9,025 nt of DNA, taken from Burkholderiales bacterium. Its GTDB lineage: Bacteria > Pseudomonadota > Gammaproteobacteria > Burkholderiales > Usitatibacteraceae. The stretch spans positions 1-9,025 of the forward strand of contig JAICTR010000092.1 of assembly GCA_025936275.1 (NCBI GenBank), in the 5' to 3' direction. The translations under genes were made by a program, and so were the position numbers. Of this stretch, positions 1 through 4,672 are shown piece by piece (the first letter of the stretch is position 1; each line of letters begins with the position of its first letter). The notes below the pieces were generated by a model. That model was not told the origin of the DNA and did not search any database. It saw nothing but the letters and a program-made list of their open reading frames with translations.

Positions 1-281
1 CTGCGTGCGGCGGTCTCCTGCAGGTAGCGCCGGTCGCGCTCGGCGTCGGGCCCGAAAGCCGCCTCGCGGAACACCCCTTCGCCGGCGAGGTCGGTCACCG
101 GGAACGATTCCGAAAGGCGCAGGTAGGTCGAGACGCCGGTGGCGGCCGCGAAATCGAGCGCGAAGTAGAGCGATTCGCAGCCGATGCCGCGCCGCTTCAC
201 TGCCGCCTGCAGCAGGCCCAGCGCGATCGACGGCTTGAAGAGCGGCGCGAACGGCATGCTCGCGAGCAGCACCGGCGTCAT
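1..281 (-). CDS. RiPP maturation radical SAM C-methyltransferase, N-terminal part (cut by left edge)
   Basis: Only the first 93 residues are present; the gene runs off the left edge. The start ATG (279-281) has a GGGAG ribosome site (288-292) six bases upstream. The N-terminus reads MTPVLLASMPFAPLFKPSIA followed by LGLLQAAVKRRGI, then LYFALDFAAATGVSTYL and later DLAGEGVFREAAFG. This matches the N-terminal, B12-binding-like region of RiPP-maturation radical SAM C-methyltransferases found beside NHLP-type precursors. In that family the N-terminal domain binds cobalamin and a following radical SAM domain (CxxxCxxC, off the window) transfers methyl groups to unactivated carbons of the core peptide. 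It lies 66 bp after precursor A on the same strand, so it probably shares that transcript. The family call rests on the N-terminal pattern only; the iron-sulfur cysteines cannot be checked here. Confidence 0.82.
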   Translation of the reverse strand, partial: MTPVLLASMPFAPLFKPSIALGLLQAAVKRRGIGCESLYFALDFAAATGVSTYLRLSESFPVTDLAGEGVFREAAFGPDAERDRRYLQETAAR

Positions 282-347
282 CGCCTGCTCCCGGTCGCGC
301 CGATGACGCGGAGCGCGCGGCCCGCGCACGCCCCGCGATGCTTCACT

Positions 348-974
348 TCAGCACGGACCCAGGCTGCTGTTGCCGGCCGAGGGGCCAACCGCCGAGGCGG
401 GCGCCGCGGGCCCCGGCAGGAAACCAGGCAGGGTGCCGGGAGCGTAAGCGCCGGGCAGGGGATGGTGCGTCATCTGCAGCCAATTGCCGAGCGCGCACTG
501 CGCGACGATGGGGGCTCCCTTCGACAGGCCGCCGCCCGCCATCGTCTCGAGGTCGGCGTCGCTCAGCTCCTCGCTCGCCGGGTTCACCGGCAGGATCACG
601 TTGCGCACGCGCTCGGTGTCCTCGTGCACGCGCAGCTTCAGCGTGGAGGGCACGTCCAGGCCCACCGCATCGGCGACGGCATCCTTCGGATTCGACAGCA
701 GGCGCGCCTTGAACGTCGCGTCGCTCCACGCCTTCTTGATGACCCGGCCCACCGTGCCGTACGCGGCTTCGGGATCGTAGCCGGCCGGCATCTCGGCCTC
801 GTCCGGCAGCACGAAATTCATCTCGAGCGGCGTGTTCTCCCAGATCTGCACGTCCTGGTGGGCGCCGACGTGCATGCCGAGCTCCGCGAGCCCGGCCTTG
901 GGATCGGCGAGCAGGCGCTTCTTGAATTGCGGGTCGTTCCAGATTTTCTCCAGCGCTTCCTGCGAGGTGGCCAT
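348..974 (-). CDS. NHLP-leader RiPP precursor A (Pro/Gly-rich core)
   Basis: This encodes a 208-residue precursor of the nitrile-hydratase-leader (NHLP/proteusin-like) class. The start MATSQEALEKIW is chosen because GGGGAGG (982-988) lies seven bases upstream; an ATG two codons earlier (978-980) is only one base from that site. The leader has two tandem NHLP units, about residues 5-58 (IWNDPQFKKRL, IWENTPLEMNFVLP) and 76-129 (KAWSDATFKARLLSNPK, RVHEDT). It ends with ELSDADLETMAGGG, a double-glycine-type site for a C39 peptidase, at residues 147-149. The 59-residue core (150-208) is rich in Pro, Gly and Ala (HHPLPGAYAPGTLPGFLPGP). Its only cysteines are C160 and the C-terminal C208. The gene sits between precursor B and the radical SAM gene on one strand. 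The mature product is unknown. Antibacterial activity is inferred from the family and not shown by the sequence. Confidence 0.9.
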   Translation of the reverse strand: MATSQEALEKIWNDPQFKKRLLADPKAGLAELGMHVGAHQDVQIWENTPLEMNFVLPDEAEMPAGYDPEAAYGTVGRVIKKAWSDATFKARLLSNPKDAVADAVGLDVPSTLKLRVHEDTERVRNVILPVNPASEELSDADLETMAGGGLSKGAPIVAQCALGNWLQMTHHPLPGAYAPGTLPGFLPGPAAPASAVGPSAGNSSLGPC

Positions 975-981
975 CGCCATT

Positions 982-988
982 CCTCCCC
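982..988 (-). promoter_or_regulatory. Ribosome binding site deciding the precursor A start
   Basis: GGGGAGG on the minus strand lies seven bases before the ATG at 972-974 and one base before the ATG at 978-980. The spacing favours the inner ATG. That choice gives a protein that aligns from residue 1 with precursor B, both starting MAT.QEAL. Confidence 0.75.
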
Positions 989-1019
989 TGGACATGATCG
1001 ATCGCGGAAACCGGAAAAG

Positions 1020-1041
1020 GCGCGGGCCCGAAGGCCCGCGC
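1020..1041 (-). terminator. TTCG-loop hairpin between precursor B and precursor A (attenuator or weak terminator)
   Basis: A perfect 9-bp inverted repeat has arms 1020-1028 and 1033-1041. On the minus strand it reads GCGCGGGCC, loop TTCG, then GGCCCGCGC. It is followed by C and four T before CC. It begins 22 bases after the precursor B stop, going downstream. The short T run is weak for a full intrinsic terminator. Partial termination, or 3'-end protection that keeps precursor B mRNA more abundant than downstream genes, is the likely role. The hairpin is seen; its function is inferred. Confidence 0.6.
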
Positions 1042-1063
1042 TTGCGCTTCTCGTTGCTTCAGC

Positions 1064-1690
1064 TCAGCACTTGCTGTTGTTGCTCGCGATCGCGCCGCCG
1101 ACCACCGAGCCGCCGGCCGCCGCCGCCGCGACGCCGCCCGTGACACCCGCGCCCACCACGGTGAACGCGAGGCCCGCCGCGATGCCGCCGGTGATCGCGG
1201 CCGCTCCGCCGCAGCCGGTGGACACCTGCACGCCCTTCGAGAGCCCGCCGCCGGCGATCGCCTCGAGGTCGGAATCGCTGAGGTCCTCGGTCGCCGGGTT
1301 CACCGGCAGCACGAGGTTCTTGAGTTTCGGGGTGTCTTCGTGCACGCGCACCTTGAGCGAGGCGGGCAGCTCGACGCCGGCCGCATCGGCGACCGCGTCC
1401 TTCGGGTTGGAGAGCAGCTTCGACTTGAACGACGGATCGTTCCACGCCTTCTTGATCACCTTGCCGACGGTCGCGTTGCCGGCCTCGGGATCGTAGCCGG
1501 CCGGCATCTCGGCCTTGCTCGGCAGCACGAAGTTCATCTCGTGCGGCGTGTTCTCCCAGATCTTCACGTCCGTTCCCGCCGGGACGTTCATGCCCAGCTC
1601 GGCGAGCACCGGCTTGGGATTGGCGAAGAGCTTCTTCTTGAATTCCGGGTCGTTCCAGATTTTTTGCAGCGCTTCCTGAACAGTTGCCAT
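1064..1690 (-). CDS. NHLP-leader RiPP precursor B (Gly/Ala/Val-rich core)
   Basis: This is a second 208-residue precursor of the nitrile-hydratase-leader class. Its start MATVQEALQKIW has AGGGAG (1700-1705) nine bases upstream; the open frame continues upstream to 1876, but that stretch lacks family sequence. The leader is duplicated: IWNDPEFKKKL with IWENTPHEMNFVLP (about 5-58), and KAWNDPSFKSKLLSNPK with VRVHEDTPKLKNLVLP (about 76-129). The W-N-D-P-x-F-K motif recurs at an offset of 71 residues. It ends DLSDSDLEAIAGGG (GGG at 147-149), the expected C39 cleavage site. The core (150-208) has GGIAAGLAFTVVGAG, VTGGVAAAAAGG and SVVGGAIASNN with GxxxG-type spacing, and cysteines only at 160 and 208. 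It is probably the first gene of the minus-strand biosynthetic group. The core resembles membrane-inserting bacteriocins in composition, but no activity can be read from the sequence. Confidence 0.92.
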   Translation of the reverse strand: MATVQEALQKIWNDPEFKKKLFANPKPVLAELGMNVPAGTDVKIWENTPHEMNFVLPSKAEMPAGYDPEAGNATVGKVIKKAWNDPSFKSKLLSNPKDAVADAAGVELPASLKVRVHEDTPKLKNLVLPVNPATEDLSDSDLEAIAGGGLSKGVQVSTGCGGAAAITGGIAAGLAFTVVGAGVTGGVAAAAAGGSVVGGAIASNNSKC

Positions 1691-1699
1691 GGCTGGGAT

Positions 1700-1705
1700 C
1701 TCCCT
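1700..1705 (-). promoter_or_regulatory. Ribosome binding site of precursor B
   Basis: AGGGAG on the minus strand lies nine bases before the ATG at 1688-1690. It supports the 208-residue form over the upstream in-frame ATG at 1876. Confidence 0.65.
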
Positions 1706-1843
1706 CTGCAGATGTACGACGATGGAACGATCGGATAAGAAGCGAATGCGCCAATACCCTCGCGTCCCGGTTGACAGGGATGTCGAGACAAACGACGTGC
1801 TTGCGGGCGTCGCCGGACTGCTACTACACTCCGGGACGTCGGT

Positions 1844-1873
1844 AAGATAGTCCAGCACCGCCCGCCAAGGCAA
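1844..1873 (-). promoter_or_regulatory. Possible sigma70-type promoter for the precursor operon
   Basis: On the minus strand, TTGCCT (1868-1873) and TATCTT (1844-1849) are separated by 18 bases. Each matches four of six consensus positions. Transcription from here would give a 5' leader of roughly 145 bases before precursor B. It is one of the few AT-containing spots in the region, but the match is modest and position-based only. Confidence 0.25.
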
Positions 1874-1929
1874 CAAAAATAATGGGCGGGTCCCGGGAAG
1901 TCCCCCGTTTTCGCCCCGCCTGTGGCGGG
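1861..1929. repeat. Two CCCGCC/GGCGGG inverted-repeat pairs with interchangeable arms
   Basis: CCCGCC occurs at 1861-1866 and 1915-1920. Its complement GGCGGG occurs at 1885-1890 and 1924-1929. Local hairpins (1861-1890 with an 18-base loop, 1915-1929 with a 3-base loop) are possible. Cross-pairing 1885-1890 with 1915-1920, or 1861-1866 with 1924-1929, is equally possible and mutually exclusive with them. No T run follows, so these are not simple terminators. Confidence 0.4.
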
Positions 1930-1933
1930 CCCC

Positions 1934-1955
1934 GCAGCGCGACCCATGGCGCTGC
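1934..1955. repeat. 7-bp inverted repeat in the export-operon leader
   Basis: GCAGCGC (1934-1940) and GCGCTGC (1949-1955) are perfect complements around an 8-base loop. They lie 65 bases before the start of the cyclic-nucleotide-binding-fold gene. This is a potential leader hairpin or binding site with no known function. Confidence 0.4.
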
Positions 1956-1981
1956 GATGTTTCCTTTTGTCCGGCCTGTTC

Positions 1982-1999
1982 GCGCGCCCCTGGGCGCGC
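1982..1999 (+). promoter_or_regulatory. Hairpin just upstream of the cyclic-nucleotide-binding-fold gene
   Basis: GCGCGCC (1982-1988) pairs with GGCGCGC (1993-1999) around a 4-base loop CCTG. The stem ends nine bases before the GGGGAG ribosome site at 2008-2013. Placed here it could affect translation or mRNA stability. The structure is seen; the role is inferred. Confidence 0.4.
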
Positions 2000-2019
2000 T
2001 TGTCGAAGGGGAGTGAAGA

Positions 2020-2574
2020 ATGCGCAAGGTCCTGTTCATCCTCGGGCAGCTCTCGGACGCCGATTCCGAGTGGCTCGCCCGCGCCGGCCAGCTGGTCCGC
2101 ATCCCGCAGGGCACCGAGCTCATCCGCGAAGGCACGCCCGTCGAGAGCATGTACCTGCTCGTCGACGGCACGATGCGCGTGCACATGAGGAAGCTGGGCG
2201 AGATCGCGCAGCTCGAGGCGGGCGAGATCGTGGGCGAGCTCTCGCTCGTCGACTCGCGTCCCGCCTCCGCCTCGGTCACCGCGACGCGCGCTTCCGCGGT
2301 GCTGAAGGTGGACAAGGCGCGGCTGCTGGAGAAGATCGAGCTCGACGAGGGCTTCGGCCTGCGCTTCTACCGCGCGATCTCCACGTTCCTCGCCGACCGC
2401 ATGCGCAGCACCATCGAGAAGATGGGCTACGACTCGACGCAGCCGGGCGTGAGCTTCGACCGCGACGGCGATTCCCAGGGCGAGATCGACATCGACGTGC
2501 TCGACCGCGTGCACCTCGCGGGCGCGCGCTTCGACCGCATCTTCAGGTCGCTGCTGGATGCGCCGACGCGCTGA
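2020..2574 (+). CDS. Cyclic-nucleotide-binding-fold protein, stand-alone
   Basis: This 184-residue protein has a single CRP/PKA-type cyclic-nucleotide-binding fold and no DNA-binding domain. The start is supported by GGGGAG (2008-2013) six bases before the ATG. Beta-roll features are visible: IPQGTELIREGTPVESMYLLVDGTM split around residues 28-52, then LEAGEIVGELSLVDSRPASA (65-84), the phosphate-binding-cassette position. The Gly-Glu pair is present (G72, E73). The arginine that normally contacts the cyclic phosphate (as in GRPRTA) aligns with A82, so cyclic nucleotide binding is doubtful. The C-terminal part (105-184) is helical, with an acidic stretch DRDGDSQGEIDIDVLD. There is no signal peptide, so it is probably cytoplasmic. 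It heads the plus-strand export group, suggesting a regulatory or assembly role in NHLM export, but that is inference. Its end overlaps the convergent hydroxylase gene by 32 bp. Confidence 0.85.
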   Translation: MRKVLFILGQLSDADSEWLARAGQLVRIPQGTELIREGTPVESMYLLVDGTMRVHMRKLGEIAQLEAGEIVGELSLVDSRPASASVTATRASAVLKVDKARLLEKIELDEGFGLRFYRAISTFLADRMRSTIEKMGYDSTQPGVSFDRDGDSQGEIDIDVLDRVHLAGARFDRIFRSLLDAPTR

Positions 2575-3076
2575 CGCCGAGGGCCTCGCGGTGCGCGGAG
2601 CGGCGGAAATCGACGAGCAGCACGACGCGCTCGCGATCGCCGCGGTGCCAGACCTCGTGCTCCACGGTGTCGTCGAAAACCAGGCAGCGGCCCTCGGCCC
2701 AGCCGCGCGTCTCGGCGCCCACGCGCATCTCGCAGCCGGGCGGCACGACCAGCCCGAGATGGCAGCGCAGCACCGCGGGCGTGTAGCCCACGTGCGGCCG
2801 GATGTGCGTGCCGGGCTGCAGGCGCGAGAAGCCCGCGGTGGTCATGCCGGGGATCGCCTCGACCAGGCGCGCGGTCTCGGGGCAGCGGGCGCAGTTCTCG
2901 ACGAGCTTCGCGCCGAACGCGTGCAGGCCGAACACATCCCAGCCGTCGTCGTAGAGGAATTTTTCGGGCCACGCGACGAGCGCCTCGCGCTCGAGCGCGA
3001 GGAACTCGTCGCGCACCGCCTCCCAGCGCGCCTGGAGCGCCGCGGTGAAGGCGAAGCGGGACGGGTCGAGGTACAT
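2543..3076 (-). CDS. Aspartyl/asparaginyl beta-hydroxylase family protein
   Basis: This 177-residue protein consists of one Asp/Asn beta-hydroxylase domain (a non-heme Fe(II), 2-oxoglutarate oxygenase). Motifs seen include FSRLQPGTHIRPHVGYT (83-99), LRCHLGLVVPPG (103-114), RVGAETRGWAEGRCLVFDD (118-136) and VEHEVWHRGDRERVVLLVD (138-156). By comparison with human AspH, H95 and H140 are the iron ligands and R150 binds 2-oxoglutarate. The family uses only two histidines for iron, so the absence of an acidic ligand is normal. The start ATG (3074-3076) begins MYLDPSRFAF; no strong ribosome site is visible before it. The gene lies antisense inside the export group. It overlaps the preceding gene's 3' end and starts about 10 bp from the TolC-like gene. 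Hydroxylation of Asn or other residues in the peptide cores is a reasonable guess; both cores contain Asn but no Asp. Confidence 0.88.
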   Translation of the reverse strand: MYLDPSRFAFTAALQARWEAVRDEFLALEREALVAWPEKFLYDDGWDVFGLHAFGAKLVENCARCPETARLVEAIPGMTTAGFSRLQPGTHIRPHVGYTPAVLRCHLGLVVPPGCEMRVGAETRGWAEGRCLVFDDTVEHEVWHRGDRERVVLLVDFRRSAHREALGVSASAHPAAT

Positions 3077-3085
3077 GGCCGTCGC

Positions 3086-4654
3086 ATTACACCATACGTC
3101 CTCGCGCTCGCGCTCGCGTTGTCGCCCGCCGCGCGCGCGCAGGCGCCGGCGGCCCTGAACGACGGCTCGCTCGGGCTCCTCGAGGCGGTGCGGCTCGCGC
3201 TCTCGCGCAATCCCGACATCCGCGTGAGCGAGCTGCAGCTCGTCGCCGCGCGCGGCTCGCTGCAGGAAGCCTCCGGCGCGTTCGATACGACGCTCTTCGC
3301 GAACGCCACGCGGCGGCGCGACTACACCGTGCTCACCGACGCGCAGCTCGCGCAGTTCCCGCCCGGCTTCCCGGCGCCCGCCACGCAATTCCTCGATACC
3401 GCGTCGGCGCAGGTGGGCGCGACGCAGGTGTTCCGCAACGGCATCTCGGTGTCGCCCACGATCACGCAGACGCGCACCACCGACAATCTCTCGCGGCTGC
3501 AGGGGCTCGATGCGGCGACCGTGCCGGTGTACGCGATCAGCGTGACCGTGCCGCTCCTCAGGAACTCGGGGCGCGACGTGGTGGCGGCGGCCGAGACCGT
3601 CGCGCGCGGCGAGGTGGATGCCACGCGCGGCGACCTCGACCGCAACGTCTCGCAGGCGACCTTCAACGTGGTCTCCGCATACTGGAACTACGTCGCGGCG
3701 AAGAACACCCTCGCGATCGCGTCGCAAGCCGAGTCGTCGACGGAGCGGCGCGGGCGCGACGTCGACCGCCTCATCGCGGCCGACCGCGTGCCGGCCGCGC
3801 AGCGCGACCTGGTCGCCGCGGACGTGGCGGCCAAGCGCACCAGCCGCATCTCCGCCGAGCAGGCGCTCACGCAGGCGCGCAGCTCGCTCGCGCGCGCGAT
3901 CGGCCTCACCGCGATGGAAGCGAGCGCGGTGCCGCCGGCGGTGGACGATTACCCGGCGGCGGGCGCGGCGGCCGAGGACGTGCTGAACCGCCTCGCGGCG
4001 CTGCGCGCCGAGGCGCTCGATCGGCGCGGCGACCTGCGCGCGGCGATGCTGCGCGCCGAGGAAGCGCGCGTCGCGCTGGTCGCCCTGCGCAAGAACCTCG
4101 CGCCGCAGCTCGACATGACGTTCTCCGTGGGCTCCGCCGGCCTGCGCGAGGGCAATCCCGCTTCGGATTTCTTCTCCGCGCTCGACTCGCGGCTGCACGG
4201 GCCGAACGCGCTGCTTTCCTTCACCTACCAGTTCCCGGTGCAGAACAACGTCGCCCAGGGCCAGCTCGCGCAGCGCATCGCGCAGCACGACCAGGCGCTG
4301 GTGCGCGAGCACGACCTGCGCGAGGCGATCCTCACCGACGTCGAGACGCTCGCGCAGGCGGTGCGGCGCGCGGCGCTGCAGTTGAAGGACGCGCGCGACG
4401 CGGTGACGCTCTTCGCGCGCTCGGTCGCCAACGAGGAGACACGCCGCCAGCTCGGCCAGGGCACGCTCATCGACGTGATCACCGTCGCCGACCGGCTGCT
4501 GCAGGCGCGCTTCAGCCTCAACTCCGCGCAGCTCGGCTACGCCCTCGCCGTGGCGCAACTGCGCCTCGCCACCGGCACGCTCACGCGCCTCGACGACACG
4601 TCGCCCGCGCACATGACCATCGACGTCGCCTCGCTCACCGAGGTGCCGCGCTAG
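3086..4654 (+). CDS. TolC-family outer-membrane channel of the peptide exporter (start uncertain)
   Basis: This is an outer-membrane efflux (OEP/TolC) protein of about 522 residues forming the exit channel of a type I secretion system. The first residues form a signal peptide: a polar n-region, the hydrophobic run YVLALALALSP, and the cleavage site ARA/QA. Two OEP repeats follow, with long amphipathic helices. The first begins LGLLEAVRLALSRNPDI and includes ATFNVVSAYWNYVAAKNTL; the second ends with TRRQLGQGTLIDVITVADRL and a final helix LNSAQLGYALAVAQLRLATG, both typical of the family. The start is a problem. No ATG, GTG or TTG lies in frame between the GTG at 2921 and the signal peptide. I place the start at the ATT (3086) as the most signal-like option. 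CTG at 3032, or ATG at 3075 combined with a frameshift, are alternatives. The gene ends 18 bases before the HlyD-type gene. Confidence 0.85.
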   Translation: MTPYVLALALALSPAARAQAPAALNDGSLGLLEAVRLALSRNPDIRVSELQLVAARGSLQEASGAFDTTLFANATRRRDYTVLTDAQLAQFPPGFPAPATQFLDTASAQVGATQVFRNGISVSPTITQTRTTDNLSRLQGLDAATVPVYAISVTVPLLRNSGRDVVAAAETVARGEVDATRGDLDRNVSQATFNVVSAYWNYVAAKNTLAIASQAESSTERRGRDVDRLIAADRVPAAQRDLVAADVAAKRTSRISAEQALTQARSSLARAIGLTAMEASAVPPAVDDYPAAGAAAEDVLNRLAALRAEALDRRGDLRAAMLRAEEARVALVALRKNLAPQLDMTFSVGSAGLREGNPASDFFSALDSRLHGPNALLSFTYQFPVQNNVAQGQLAQRIAQHDQALVREHDLREAILTDVETLAQAVRRAALQLKDARDAVTLFARSVANEETRRQLGQGTLIDVITVADRLLQARFSLNSAQLGYALAVAQLRLATGTLTRLDDTSPAHMTIDVASLTEVPR

Positions 4655-4672
4655 GCCGCACAGGAAACCGCC

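Larger units (their letters stand above)
1691..2019. other. Divergent intergenic control region between precursor genes and export genes
   Basis: This 329-bp gap lies between the start of precursor B (minus) and the start of the cyclic-nucleotide-binding-fold gene (plus). I see no convincing gene in it. It holds a possible minus-strand promoter, an A-rich patch (1872-1883) that stands out from the GC-rich surroundings, four inverted repeats between 1861 and 1999, and a short GACA/TGTC/GACA motif cluster at 1773-1790 that might be an operator. Signals for both transcription units would be expected here. Confidence 0.6.

Noticed and set aside
303..1496. 397-codon plus-strand open frame opposite both precursors
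   Set aside because: It spans both antisense precursor genes and the gap between them, shows no recognisable domain, and the precursors are clear family members with good ribosome sites.
1771..1799. TTGACA (1771-1776) as the -35 box of a plus-strand promoter
   Set aside because: No acceptable -10 hexamer lies 16 to 18 bases downstream; the bases there are gacgtg or similar.
1691..1876. In-frame upstream extension of precursor B starting at 1876
   Set aside because: The extra 62 residues have no counterpart in precursor A, and a good ribosome site supports the ATG at 1690.
2558..3085. Long N-terminal extension of the TolC-like protein from the ATG at 2558
   Set aside because: It is antisense to the conserved hydroxylase and lies before the signal peptide, so it cannot be the normal N-terminus of an outer-membrane protein.
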